Positions 6,608-15,568 of a stretch of 20,394 nt of DNA are shown piece after piece. Position numbers and translations under genes: made by a program. The notes beneath the pieces were generated by a model. That model was not told the DNA's origin. It saw only the letters and a program-made list of their open reading frames with translations, and did not search any database. How positions within the stretch are numbered: position 1 is the stretch's first letter; each line of letters starts with the position of its first letter. Where the stretch lies: NCBI GenBank assembly GCA_046703825.1, contig JBJKSO010000062.1, positions 1 through 20,394 of the forward strand. Reading direction: 5' to 3'. Source of the DNA: JBJKSO01 sp046703825 (lineage in GTDB: Bacteria; Chloroflexota; Dormibacteria; Aeolococcales; Bog-877).

Positions 6608-8979
6608 ACTGGCGCCGAGCCCGGCCGGGCACCCCCATGCCCCCGCCTCCCGAGGGCCGCGATCCCGGGATCTGGGAGATTCTCCAGGGCACCGACGCCG
6701 AGAGGGACGACGAGTTCTGGGCACTCGCCGAAGAGCTCCGCCAGGCCATGCGCGCGGGTACGCCCGGGGCCAATCCCGAGTTCCGGACGCGCCTCCGCCA
6801 CAGCCTCATGACGGCGGCCAGTCGTGAGCGACGGGGAAGGCGCAGGCCGCTCGGACTCACCATGGGCGCCTCGCTGGGCGCGGCCGGACTAGCCATGGTG
6901 GCGGTGGTGGTCGCGTCCGTCTACTGGCTTCCCCAACACAATCCCGGGGCGGTGCAGGTGGTGGCCCGGGGGATCATGGGCAACAAGGAGGTGCCGGTCG
7001 ACCGGTCAATTCGGCTCAACTTCAACCAGCCCATGGCGGAGCCGTCCGTGGTCCGCGGCCTCAAGGTGCGGCCCGCGCTCACCTACGCCACCAGCTGGCC
7101 GGATGCCAAGACGCTGCTGATCAGGCCCGCGCACCATCTGGCCCCCAACGTCCCCTACCTGGTCACCATCGCCAGGACCGACGCCCGCTCCCTCAGCGGC
7201 GGGTACCCGATCTCCAACATCGTCATCCCTTTCGGCACCCAGTCCTCCAGCTACACGGCGGTCGGCCAGCCACCTTCTCTGATCTCGACCGCGGTGGCCG
7301 GCTCGGCCACCGGACAGGTCCAGCTGCAGTACTCGCCCGACGGCCAGCTGGTCCTCTACACCACCAGCTCCCTGGAGGTGAACGGGCAGGCCGCACCCAC
7401 TCCACTCAACTCCCCGACCCCGCAGCCGCCGACCACGCCGGCGGCCTCACCGAGCCCGGCGGCGCCCTCGCCGGCCCTGGCTCCGACCTCGCTGCCCACC
7501 ACCGGTTCCATCTATGCGCTTAACGCCTCCTCGGGCGGGGCGCCGCAACTCATCGCCAGCGGCGCACTGGGAATGCAGGTCTCCCCGGACGGGACCCAGG
7601 TGGCCTACTGGGTCCCGCAGTCGAACGGCGAGTACCTGCTCCAGGTCAAGCCGCTCTCGGGCTCGGGCGGGGCGCTGAGCCTCGCCTTCAGCAACGAGCC
7701 CCAGCCCACCGTCTACTGGGCGGACGACGGTGACCTCATGTACTCCGATCAGGGAACGATCAAAGAGGTGGCGCTGGACGGCACCATCAGCCAGGTCGAC
7801 CCCAACATCCGGCCGGACAGCCAGGGCGGCTTCAAGCTGGCACCTAGCGGCCAAGCCATCTTCACGAGGGTCGGGAATAGCCCGACCGTCTTCGATTTGA
7901 CCAACGGAACCTCGACCGCCCTGCCGGCCACCGCTGTTGGCGACCCGGTCTGGTCTCCGTCAGGCAACCGCATGGCCTTCGTGGCCGAAATCGGCAGCCG
8001 CCAGGTCCTGACCCTGGCCGACACCTTCGGCGGACAGCTGTCGCAGCTCCTGGAGGGCGGAAGGGGGCAGAAGCTCGATTCTTTGGCCTTCGCCGCCAAC
8101 GGCCCCTACTTGGCCTTCACCACCTCCAGGCCCGGTCTCGCCCCGGCTCTGCATCTGGCCGACATCGCCACCGGCACCACCGCCCTGCTGGACACCCTCC
8201 GCGGATTCTTCGGGCCGGTCTTCAACCCGTTCGGCAGCCAGCTCTCGGTCCTGCAGCGCCTGCCCAACCACGGCGGTACCACCATCGACTCGATGCAGCT
8301 GACCAGCTCCGCCTCGGGCACCTCCGGCCCGAGCGCGCCGGAAGCGGCGGCGCTCCAGGCAGCCAGCAGCCTGGCCTCGCTGCAGATCAGCGCCGCCCAG
8401 GGCTCGGGGGTATCTCCCGACGCTGTTCTCCAACCCGGGCTCAACCTGCCCGCGTCCGTCCTGGTTCCCGGACGTTTCGACCGCTACTACACCGTCTCCA
8501 GCAGCCCCTCCTCACCGCCGGGAAGCTACCTGGTCGACGTGCGCCTGGTCCGCGACGCCACCGTCAGCGCTCCCAGCATGTACCTGCAGGAGCAGGTGAC
8601 GGTGCGGGTGGGACCGGGCAACCCCGAGGTGACCGCGATCACCGACGGGCTGCTCACCCAGATCCCCTCTGGGCCCCTGGTGGTTAGCGCCACCGAGGCC
8701 ACCAACGCCAGCGGCATCACGAGCTTCTACCTGACCTTCAACTCGGACATCGACCCCACCACGGTGAGCGGCCAGTCGATCTCGCTAGTCGACAACAACC
8801 AGCCGGTGCCCGGCCTGCAGTACAGCTACTCCCCGTCCAGCCGAACCCTCACCGTGACCGCCGCGGGGCTGGCCGCCGGCCCGGTACTGCTGAGCGTGGA
8901 GCCGCCCTTGGCCGACGTGGACCACGAGCTGGTCCAGCCCTACCAGCTGAGCCTGTCTCAGATCACCGGGGGCGGCTGA
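6604..8979 (+). CDS. Membrane-anchored anti-sigma-like protein with Ig-like domain and TolB-type beta-propeller
   Basis: The 791-residue protein begins with a short cytoplasmic region (about 1-84). Its EFRTRLRHSL segment resembles the actinobacterial DUF5667/anti-sigma N-terminus that typically follows ECF genes. A single transmembrane helix lies at about 86-109. Outside the membrane come an SbsA/Big_5 Ig-like domain (about 119-211, with the phrase LNFNQPM), a Pro/Ser/Thr/Ala linker (about 263-298) and a beta-propeller. Seven WD40-like (PD40) strands are visible near 244, 327, 372, 413, 451, 498 and 541. A second Ig-like module (about 690-775) follows. The start is TTG at 6604, overlapping the sigma stop, with GAGGTG correctly placed upstream. 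Inference: it sequesters the sigma factor and senses an envelope signal. I see no zinc-binding HxxxCxxC motif, so the anti-sigma role rests on position and weak similarity. Confidence 0.75.
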   Translation: MNWRRARPGTPMPPPPEGRDPGIWEILQGTDAERDDEFWALAEELRQAMRAGTPGANPEFRTRLRHSLMTAASRERRGRRRPLGLTMGASLGAAGLAMVAVVVASVYWLPQHNPGAVQVVARGIMGNKEVPVDRSIRLNFNQPMAEPSVVRGLKVRPALTYATSWPDAKTLLIRPAHHLAPNVPYLVTIARTDARSLSGGYPISNIVIPFGTQSSSYTAVGQPPSLISTAVAGSATGQVQLQYSPDGQLVLYTTSSLEVNGQAAPTPLNSPTPQPPTTPAASPSPAAPSPALAPTSLPTTGSIYALNASSGGAPQLIASGALGMQVSPDGTQVAYWVPQSNGEYLLQVKPLSGSGGALSLAFSNEPQPTVYWADDGDLMYSDQGTIKEVALDGTISQVDPNIRPDSQGGFKLAPSGQAIFTRVGNSPTVFDLTNGTSTALPATAVGDPVWSPSGNRMAFVAEIGSRQVLTLADTFGGQLSQLLEGGRGQKLDSLAFAANGPYLAFTTSRPGLAPALHLADIATGTTALLDTLRGFFGPVFNPFGSQLSVLQRLPNHGGTTIDSMQLTSSASGTSGPSAPEAAALQAASSLASLQISAAQGSGVSPDAVLQPGLNLPASVLVPGRFDRYYTVSSSPSSPPGSYLVDVRLVRDATVSAPSMYLQEQVTVRVGPGNPEVTAITDGLLTQIPSGPLVVSATEATNASGITSFYLTFNSDIDPTTVSGQSISLVDNNQPVPGLQYSYSPSSRTLTVTAAGLAAGPVLLSVEPPLADVDHELVQPYQLSLSQITGGG

Positions 8980-8985
8980 GCCGCC
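8971..8985. terminator. Short perfect hairpin between convergent genes
   Basis: GGCGGC-TGA-GCCGCC forms a six-bp stem with a three-base loop. It spans the stop codon of the anti-sigma-like gene and lies just before the accC stop on the opposite strand. It could end transcription from both sides, but neither strand shows a U-rich tail, so this is tentative. Confidence 0.3.
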
Positions 8986-8992
8986 GGCAGGA

Positions 8993-10441
8993 TCAGCTGT
9001 CGGCCGCCGCCAGAGCGGCCGCCAGCGCCGCCAGCCGGCGCCGGTCGCTGGCCAGCCCGGACATGGACTGAGCCTGGTGGTCGGCCCAGGAGCGGGCCTG
9101 GGGGAGGAGGCCGGGGTGGCCGGGGATGAAGTCGGTGCTCAGCGCACCGCTCAGAAAGTCCGGGTCTCCGAGGAGCACGGCGTGGTACGGGATGTTGGTG
9201 GTGATGCCGGCGATCCAGTACTCCAAGAGGGCCCGCCGCGCCCGGGCGGCCGCCTGGTCACGGGAGGACCCGTAGAGCACCAGCTTGGCGATCATGGGGT
9301 CGTAGAAGGGGCTCACCATCCCCGGCCCCGCCAGCGAACTGTCCACCCGCACCCCCGGGCCGGACGGCTCATGGTAGGCAGTCACCCGCCCCGGGGTGGG
9401 GATGAAGTCCTGCCAGGGGTCCTCGGCGTTGATCCGGCACTCGATCGCCCAGCCGTCCCAGCTCACCTCCTCCTGGCGGACCGAAAGGGGGTCCGCCAGC
9501 GCCACCCGCAGCTGCGCCGAATCCAGGTCCATCCCGGTCACCAGCTCCGTCACCGGGTGCTCGACCTGGAGGCGGGTGTTCATCTCCAGGAAGAAGAACT
9601 CGCCGCGGGATTCGATGAACTCGACGGTCCCGGCGTTCACGTAGCCGACCGCCTGGGCGGCCCGCACCGCCGCCTCTCCCATCCGCTGGCGCATCTCCGG
9701 GTTGACCGCGGTGGAGGGGCATTCCTCCAGCAGCTTCTGGTGCCGGCGCTGGATCGAGCACTCGCGCTCGCCCAGGTGGATTACGTGGCCCTGCTGGTCG
9801 GCCAGCACCTGGATCTCGATGTGCCGGGGCTGCTCGACCAGCCTCTCCATGAAGACGGTCGAGTCGCCGAAGGAGCGCTTGGCCGCATCGCTGCAGGCGC
9901 GCACCGCCTCCACCAGCTCCTCCTCGTCCCGAGCCGAACGCATGCCGATCCCCCCGCCCCCGGCGGAAGCCTTGACTAGGACTGGGTAGCCGATCTCGCG
10001 GGCGGCCGCGACCGCCTCCTCGGCTCCGGAGAGCGCGTCGGTGCCGGGAACGATCGGCACCCCCGCCTGGCTCATGCGGCCGCGCGCCGTGACCTTGTCG
10101 CCCATGGCGGCCATGGCCTCGGGGCCGGGTCCGACGAAGGTTATGCCCGCCGCCGCGCACGCCTGGGCCAGGCGCGGGCTCTCGGCCAGGAAGCCATAAC
10201 CGGGGTGGATCGCCTGGGCGCCGCTGGCGCGCGCCGCCCCGATCAGGCGCTCGACATCCAGGTAGGACTGGGAGGCCGGCCCGGGGCCGATCTCCACCGA
10301 CTCGTCGGCGAGCCGGGTGTGGAGCGCTCCCCGGTCCGCCTCAGAGTAGACGGCCACCGTACGCAGGCCCAGGTCACGGCAGCCTCTGATCACCCGCACG
10401 GCGATCTCACCCCGGTTGGCGATCAGCACCTTGTCAAACAC
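8993..10441 (-). CDS. accC: Biotin carboxylase (AccC-type ATP-grasp)
   Basis: It carboxylates biotin on a carrier protein using ATP and bicarbonate. The 482-residue protein keeps the family's functional elements. These are the N-terminal KVLIANRGEIAVRVIR, HPGYGFLAES, the MGDK lysine, the KASAGGGG glycine-rich ATP loop, RRHQK, EMNTRLQVEHPVTE, and a late Arg in GVRVDS. The glycine loop reads GGGGIGM where E. coli has GGGGRGM. The C-terminus is about 30 residues longer than E. coli AccC. The start is GTG at 10441, 3 nt after the stop of the upstream gene, which encodes an OadA-like protein with a biotin domain. AccC should therefore load that carrier. It looks catalytically complete, in contrast to its partner. 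Confidence 0.94.
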   Translation of the reverse strand: MFDKVLIANRGEIAVRVIRGCRDLGLRTVAVYSEADRGALHTRLADESVEIGPGPASQSYLDVERLIGAARASGAQAIHPGYGFLAESPRLAQACAAAGITFVGPGPEAMAAMGDKVTARGRMSQAGVPIVPGTDALSGAEEAVAAAREIGYPVLVKASAGGGGIGMRSARDEEELVEAVRACSDAAKRSFGDSTVFMERLVEQPRHIEIQVLADQQGHVIHLGERECSIQRRHQKLLEECPSTAVNPEMRQRMGEAAVRAAQAVGYVNAGTVEFIESRGEFFFLEMNTRLQVEHPVTELVTGMDLDSAQLRVALADPLSVRQEEVSWDGWAIECRINAEDPWQDFIPTPGRVTAYHEPSGPGVRVDSSLAGPGMVSPFYDPMIAKLVLYGSSRDQAAARARRALLEYWIAGITTNIPYHAVLLGDPDFLSGALSTDFIPGHPGLLPQARSWADHQAQSMSGLASDRRRLAALAAALAAADS

Positions 10442-10444
10442 GGT

Positions 10445-12265
10445 TCAGGCGACCGTGACCAGCACGTCCCCGCGGCTCACCACCTGACCCTCCGCCACGT
10501 GCACCGCCTGGACCGAGCCTGATACCTCCGCTGGGATGTCGTTTTGCATCTTCATCGCCTCGAGCACGACCACCGTCTGCCCGACCTCCACCCGGTCCCC
10601 GACCTTGACCGGGATGCGGGCGATCAGTCCCTGCATCGGGGCCTTCACCGCACCCCGGGTCGAGGGTGCGGCGGGCGCAGCTGCACCGCCCGCGGCGAAG
10701 GCGCCGCCGTCCTTGGCCACCACCCGCACCTCGAACACCTCGCCGTCCACCTCCACCGAGAACTCGCGGGCAGGCGCGCCGGGCTCGGGCTCAGGCGCCG
10801 GTGGTGGTGGCGGCGGCGGCCCCAAGGGAACGGCGGCCGCATCTCCCACCGGTTCGTTCAGCTCGCCGCCGTCCTCCAGGGACTCGGCCGCCGGGGGCGG
10901 CTCCGGCTCGTCGCCCAGCCGCTCCACCTTGGCGTCGCCGCGGAGCATCGCCGCGGTCGCGCCGGGAAAGAGCACGAACTCCAGCAGCCGCTCCTCGCCC
11001 GCCTCGACGAAGCCCTGCCGCTCCATCCGCCGACGGGCGGCCTCCAAGGCCGGCTCCAGGACGTCCGCCGGGCGTACGGTGATGGGCTCTTCGTGGCCGA
11101 TCACCAGCCGCTGGATCTCGGGGTCGGTGGGTCCCGGGGGCCGCCCGAACAGCCCCAAAAAGTAGTCCTTCACCTCCTGGGCCACCGTGAGGTAGCGCTC
11201 GCCGCTGGCGACGTTGGCAACCGCCTGGGTCACCACCACCTCGGCGATCGGGGTGATCAGCGGCGGGTAGCCCATCTCGGCGCGCACCCGGGGGATTTCC
11301 TCCAGCACTGCCGGCAGCTTGTCTGCCACCCCCTGCAGCTGGCACTCCCAGCGGAGGTGCTCCTGGACCGAGGGCGCCAGCTGGGTTCTCAGCGTTCCCG
11401 AATCGTGCTGCCAGCCGGCGGGGTCAGCGATCACCTGGTAAAGGGGCATGACGCCGTCCAGCCAATCGGCCGCGACCAGCATCCGCTCGCCGTCGAGCCG
11501 AGGCTCCAAAGGCGTGCCCCGGAGGGCGGCGCTCACGCCCTCGCTGGCGGGCAGGGAGCCGCCGCCGGCCAGCGGTGACAGCGCCACGTCAAGGCTGCTG
11601 GCGCCCGCCTCGGCCGCCGCCAGGTAGGCGAACCCGGCCTGGCCGGTGATGGCGGTGCAGTGAACCGTGACCGGCAGTCCGGTGGCCCGGCCGATGCCCT
11701 CGACCAAGGCACGAGCCTGGCCGGCGCCGAGCAGGCCGGCCGAATCGAATATGCAAAGGCTCTGGAATCCCAGACCAGCCAGCTCTCGGGCGAGCCCGAC
11801 GAAGCCCTCGGTCGAGTGGACCGGGCTCTCGGTGTAGACGATGGCTCCCTCGGCGCCCTTCCCCTGGGCTCGCACCGCTTGGGCGACCCGCGCCAGGTTG
11901 CGGGGGTCGTTGAGGGGGTCGAGGCAGCGGAAGATGTCCAGACCGCTCGAGGCAACCTGGGCCACGAAGCTGTCGACCACGTCGTCCGGCAGCTGGCGGT
12001 GCCCGACCAGCGCCTGTCCCCGGACCAGCCCCATCAGCGGGGTGGTGGTGGCAGCTCGGATCTGCCGGAGCCGCTCGAAGGGATCCTCGCCCAAGTGCTC
12101 CAGGGCGACGCCGAAGGTGGCGCCGCCGAAGACCTCCAGCGCGGCGTACCCGCAGCCATCCAGCCGTTCCAGAAGCGGGACCAGGTGCCGGGTGCGCAGG
12201 CGACTCAGGAGCAGCGTCTGCTGCCCCTGGCGGGCGCTGCACTCAATCAGTCCCACCTCAGCCAT
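10445..12265 (-). CDS. OadA/PycB-like biotin protein with degenerate carboxyltransferase active site
   Basis: The 606-residue protein has the pyruvate carboxylase B / oxaloacetate decarboxylase alpha layout. A TIM-barrel HMGL-like domain (about 5-265) is followed by the conserved PYC_OADA domain (about 270-450, with EEIPRVRAEMGYPPL and TPI), a Pro-rich linker (about 453-500) and a C-terminal biotinyl domain with EAMKM (K572). Structural phrases GGATF, EDPFERLR and RGQALVG remain. The catalytic residues do not. By alignment to Rhizobium etli pyruvate carboxylase, metal ligand D549 is Q13, carboxylated K718 is F173, metal ligand H749 is T204 (H747 stays as H202), and Y628 is H89. The PGG.(S/T)NL segment carrying the catalytic Thr is rewritten near 287-296. 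It sits 3 nt before accC. Ordinary pyruvate carboxylase or oxaloacetate decarboxylase activity is unlikely. It may act as a biotin carrier/scaffold or on another substrate. Confidence 0.88.
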   Translation of the reverse strand: MAEVGLIECSARQGQQTLLLSRLRTRHLVPLLERLDGCGYAALEVFGGATFGVALEHLGEDPFERLRQIRAATTTPLMGLVRGQALVGHRQLPDDVVDSFVAQVASSGLDIFRCLDPLNDPRNLARVAQAVRAQGKGAEGAIVYTESPVHSTEGFVGLARELAGLGFQSLCIFDSAGLLGAGQARALVEGIGRATGLPVTVHCTAITGQAGFAYLAAAEAGASSLDVALSPLAGGGSLPASEGVSAALRGTPLEPRLDGERMLVAADWLDGVMPLYQVIADPAGWQHDSGTLRTQLAPSVQEHLRWECQLQGVADKLPAVLEEIPRVRAEMGYPPLITPIAEVVVTQAVANVASGERYLTVAQEVKDYFLGLFGRPPGPTDPEIQRLVIGHEEPITVRPADVLEPALEAARRRMERQGFVEAGEERLLEFVLFPGATAAMLRGDAKVERLGDEPEPPPAAESLEDGGELNEPVGDAAAVPLGPPPPPPPAPEPEPGAPAREFSVEVDGEVFEVRVVAKDGGAFAAGGAAAPAAPSTRGAVKAPMQGLIARIPVKVGDRVEVGQTVVVLEAMKMQNDIPAEVSGSVQAVHVAEGQVVSRGDVLVTVA

Positions 12266-12313
12266 GGCGAGCCAAGGGTAGCGGGAGCACGGGCCGCAAC
12301 GCCTCCCGGGGAC

Positions 12314-12667
12314 TCAGCGGCGGAGGCCCGCTTTGCAGTCCACGCAGAGCACCGCCCACGGGAGCGCCTCGAGACGTCCTGGAGGTATGGCGCGACCGCA
12401 CCGCTCGCAGAGTCCGTAGGTGCCCCGATCCAACTTCTGCAGCGCGGCCTGCACCTCCTCCTCGAGACGCTCCAGCTCCAGGGCCATGCGGCCGCGGGCG
12501 AGCCGGTCGGCGCTCTCGGCAATGTGGTCACCCGCGCGCTTGCCGTACTGCACTGGAGCTGCGACCTGGGCGCTCGGCCGCCGCAGCGCCTCCTGCTCCG
12601 AGCGCAGGTCGGCCAGCTTCTGCTCGAGGAGGCGGCGCACGCTGTTCTCGTTCAAGGATTCGTCCAT
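12314..12667 (-). CDS. DksA/TraR-family zinc-finger transcriptional regulator
   Basis: This 117-residue protein has an N-terminal helical, coiled-coil-like part (about 10-80) and a C-terminal zinc finger. The finger has Cys pairs at 87/90 (CERCG) and 108/111 (CVDC), with the family phrase IPPGRLEALP between them. DksA-type proteins insert into the RNA polymerase secondary channel and, with ppGpp, modulate promoters. This short form matches the TraR/DksA-like proteins of high-GC Gram-positives, whose ppGpp dependence varies. The start is ATG at 12667, 12 nt after purD. No clear Shine-Dalgarno is seen, so coupling to purD is plausible. Its place inside a guanine-nucleotide operon is notable. 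Confidence 0.88.
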   Translation of the reverse strand: MDESLNENSVRRLLEQKLADLRSEQEALRRPSAQVAAPVQYGKRAGDHIAESADRLARGRMALELERLEEEVQAALQKLDRGTYGLCERCGRAIPPGRLEALPWAVLCVDCKAGLRR

Positions 12668-12679
12668 AGGGTGTGAGGC

Positions 12680-13963
12680 TCAGCCCGAGGCGATGTCCCG
12701 ACGGTAGCGCATCCCCGGGAAGTTGATCGTCCTCAGGCCCTGGTAGGCACGCTGGCGCGCCAGCTGCCGGTCCCCGGCGACACCGACACTGATGAGCACC
12801 CGGCCCCCGGAAACGCGAGCCTCCGGATCGCCGGAGGTGCCCATGTGGAAGATCAGAGCGCCTTCTCGCTGCGCCTCCTCCAGCCCGGCGATCGCCGCCC
12901 CGGTGGGTGACGGCTCGGGGTAGGGGTCGCAGACTGCCACCACCCCAGCCGAGAACTCTTCGCGCGCCTGTGGCACGGCGGCGGGCTGGTCGACCAGGGA
13001 GCCGCCCGCCGCCAGGCGCATGACCGGCAGCGGATCGGACAGCAGCGGCAGGATCACCTCCGCCTCAGGGTCGCCAAAGCGGGCGTTGAACTCCAACACC
13101 TGGAGCTTGTCCCCGTCGACCATCGCGCCCACGTAGAGGCAACCGCGGTAGGGGGTGCCCAGGTTGCGCAACTCGGCAAGGACAGGGCGCACGATCTCCT
13201 CGAGAGCGCGCCGGTTCAGCTCCCCCCATCCGGGGCCGTCCGGGGCGTAGCTGCCCATGCCGCCGGTGTTGGCGCCCAGGTCTGCCTCGTACGCGCGCTT
13301 GTAGTCGTGCGCCGTGGGCAGCATGACGGCGTCGACGCCATCGCAAATGGCGAAGAGCGACACCTCACGACCGCGGGCCACCTCCTCCACCACCACCGTG
13401 TCGCCGGCGCCGCCCAGCTCGCGGCGCAGCATCAGGCGCTCGACCACCTCCACCGCTTGCTCGGGCGAGTCGCACACGAATGCCCCCTTGCCACGAGCCA
13501 GACCGTCCGCCTTGATCACGACCCCGCCGTCACGGTCGTGCAGATGCTCCAACGCTGCCTGCGCCGTCGAGAAAGTGCGGTGAGCCGGTGTGGCGATCCC
13601 GACCCGCAGCATCAGGTCTTTGGCGAAGGCCTTACTGCTCTCGATCCGCCCGGCCGCGCGCGAGGGGCCGAAACACGCGATGCCTGCCTCCACCAAGCCG
13701 TCGGCGACGCCGGCGGCGACCGAAGCGTCCGGGCCGAGGATCACGAGCCCGACATCCTCATCCCTGGCCAGCCGAACCAGCGCCGAGACATCGGTCGGGT
13801 CCACCGGGCAGTTCTGGGCTATGCGGCCGGTGCCGGCGTTGCCGGGCGCGCAGAGCACCGTCGCGACGGACGGGCTGCGTGCGCACGCCCAGGCGAGCGC
13901 ATGCTCCCGCCCTCCGCCACCGACCACCAGCACCCTTTGCGGCGCGGTCTCGCCCGGGATCAC
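12680..13963 (-). CDS. purD: Phosphoribosylamine-glycine ligase (GAR synthetase)
   Basis: It joins glycine to phosphoribosylamine using ATP in the second step of purine synthesis. The 427-residue ATP-grasp protein starts with RVLVVGGGGREHALAW and carries KADGLARGKG, NTGGMGSYAP and RFGDPEAEV, all family signatures. The open frame continues upstream to 14086 inside guaA, but those residues are unlike PurD. The GTG at 13963 overlaps the guaA stop in GTGA, gives a normal length, and places the Rossmann strand about ten residues in. The four-base overlap suggests coupled translation with guaA. Confidence 0.96.
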   Translation of the reverse strand: MIPGETAPQRVLVVGGGGREHALAWACARSPSVATVLCAPGNAGTGRIAQNCPVDPTDVSALVRLARDEDVGLVILGPDASVAAGVADGLVEAGIACFGPSRAAGRIESSKAFAKDLMLRVGIATPAHRTFSTAQAALEHLHDRDGGVVIKADGLARGKGAFVCDSPEQAVEVVERLMLRRELGGAGDTVVVEEVARGREVSLFAICDGVDAVMLPTAHDYKRAYEADLGANTGGMGSYAPDGPGWGELNRRALEEIVRPVLAELRNLGTPYRGCLYVGAMVDGDKLQVLEFNARFGDPEAEVILPLLSDPLPVMRLAAGGSLVDQPAAVPQAREEFSAGVVAVCDPYPEPSPTGAAIAGLEEAQREGALIFHMGTSGDPEARVSGGRVLISVGVAGDRQLARQRAYQGLRTINFPGMRYRRDIASG

Positions 13964-15552
13964 TCCCACTCGATCGTTGACGGGGGTTTGCTGCTGATGT
14001 CGTAGACCACGCGGTTCACGCCGGGCACCTCGTTGACGATGCGTCGGCTGATGTCGGAGAGAACGTCGTGCGGGACCCGCGCCCAATCCGCGGTCATGCC
14101 GTCCTCCGACTGGACGATGCGCACGGCGACCACGTTGGCGTAGGTGCGGAAGTCCCCCATCACGCCGACGCTGCTGATCGGCGTCAGGATGGCGAAGCTC
14201 TGCCAGACTTGGTGGTAGAGACCGCTGCGCTTGATCTCGTCGATGACAATCCAGTCGGCGCTGCGCACGGTTTCCAACCGCTCCTTGGTGACCTCGCCGA
14301 TGATGCGGATGGCGAGCCCCGGGCCCGGGAACGGCTGGCGCCGCACCAGCTCCTCAGGCAGCCCCAGCTCCACTCCCACCTTGCGCACCTCGTCCTTGAA
14401 GAGGTAGCGCAACGGTTCAACTAGTCGAAAGCGCATCCCTTGTGGCAGCCCGCCGACGTTGTGGTGGGTCTTGATCTTGTGCGCACCGAAGGTGTCGGCG
14501 GCGGTGCTCTCGATTACGTCGGGGTAGAGGGTGCCCTGCGCCAGGAAACCCACGTCGCCCAGCCGCTGCGTCTCCTCGTCGAAGGCACCGATGAACTCTC
14601 GCCCCACGATGCGCCGCTTCTCCTCGGGATCGGTGACGCCGGCCAGAGCCGCCAGGAAGCGTCCCACCGCCTCCACTCGCACGATGCGCATGCGCATGTT
14701 GCGGGTGAGCACGGAGATCACCCGATCCGCCTCGCCGCGGCGCAGCAGGCCGTTGTCGACGAACACGCAGGTGAGTTGGTCGCCCACCGCCCGGTGCACC
14801 AGAGTTGCCGCAACCGCGCTGTCGACCCCGCCGCTCAGGGCGCAGATCACGCGCTCCGATCCCACCCGCTCACGGATTTCCGCGACCGCCTGCTCCACGA
14901 AGCCCCCGGGGTGCCAGCTGCCGGTGCAACCGCAGCTGCGGAATAGGAAGTTGCGCAGGATCTCGCCGCCCAGGGGCGTGTGGGCCACCTCGGGATGGAA
15001 TTGGATCCCCAACCGCCCCTGGGGGCCGGCCATCGCCGCCACTGGACTGTTGAGGGTGTGCGCCACCGGGGCGAAGCCGGGTGGGAGTTCCTCGATGACG
15101 TCCCCGTGGCTCATCCACACGTCGAGCTCGCGGGGGAGCCCGCTGAAGAGCTCGGCATCGTCGTCCACCACCACCGATGCCGGCCCGTACTCGCGGCGCT
15201 GGGCGGGGCGGACCCGGCCGCCGAGGTCGTGGGCGAGCAGCTGCATGCCGTAGCAGATGCCCAGCATGGGCAGACCCAGGCGGTACACGTCGGGGTCGGG
15301 ACGCAGTGCCCCGGGCTCGTAGACGCTCGCGGGGCCGCCGCTGAGCACCAGACCTCGGGGCCGGCGGCGGGCGATGTCCTCCGCGCTCAGGTTGCCCGGC
15401 ACCAGCTCGCTGTAGACCTGCAGCTCGCGAATGCGCCGGGCGATCAGCTGGCTGTACTGGGACCCGAAGTCCAGCACCAGCACCCCGTCGGTGGCCGCCG
15501 CGCCCGCCACCCCGGCCACCGGTCCGGAGGCCGGGAGCGCGGTGGCGGTCAT
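13960..15552 (-). CDS. guaA: GMP synthase (glutamine-hydrolysing)
   Basis: It aminates XMP to GMP. The 530-residue two-domain enzyme has an N-terminal class I glutaminase with C100 in GICYGMQ and H186/E188 in QFHPE. The ATP-pyrophosphatase domain follows, with the P-loop SGGVDS at 240-245. The C-terminal dimerisation/XMP domain has PFPGPGLAIRI and the terminal KPPSTIEWE. There is an extra 20-odd residue Ala/Gly-rich N-terminal tail before VLVLDFGSQYSQ. An internal start would remove it, but ATG at 15552, 16 nt after guaB3, is the simplest choice. All catalytic residues are present. Confidence 0.97.
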   Translation of the reverse strand: MTATALPASGPVAGVAGAAATDGVLVLDFGSQYSQLIARRIRELQVYSELVPGNLSAEDIARRRPRGLVLSGGPASVYEPGALRPDPDVYRLGLPMLGICYGMQLLAHDLGGRVRPAQRREYGPASVVVDDDAELFSGLPRELDVWMSHGDVIEELPPGFAPVAHTLNSPVAAMAGPQGRLGIQFHPEVAHTPLGGEILRNFLFRSCGCTGSWHPGGFVEQAVAEIRERVGSERVICALSGGVDSAVAATLVHRAVGDQLTCVFVDNGLLRRGEADRVISVLTRNMRMRIVRVEAVGRFLAALAGVTDPEEKRRIVGREFIGAFDEETQRLGDVGFLAQGTLYPDVIESTAADTFGAHKIKTHHNVGGLPQGMRFRLVEPLRYLFKDEVRKVGVELGLPEELVRRQPFPGPGLAIRIIGEVTKERLETVRSADWIVIDEIKRSGLYHQVWQSFAILTPISSVGVMGDFRTYANVVAVRIVQSEDGMTADWARVPHDVLSDISRRIVNEVPGVNRVVYDISSKPPSTIEWE

Positions 15553-15568
15553 CTCGGGTCCGCCTTCC

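Noticed and set aside
13964..14086. Upstream extension of the PurD frame into guaA
   Set aside because: It adds about 41 Arg/Gln-rich residues with no family similarity. GTG at 13963 forms the usual four-base overlap.
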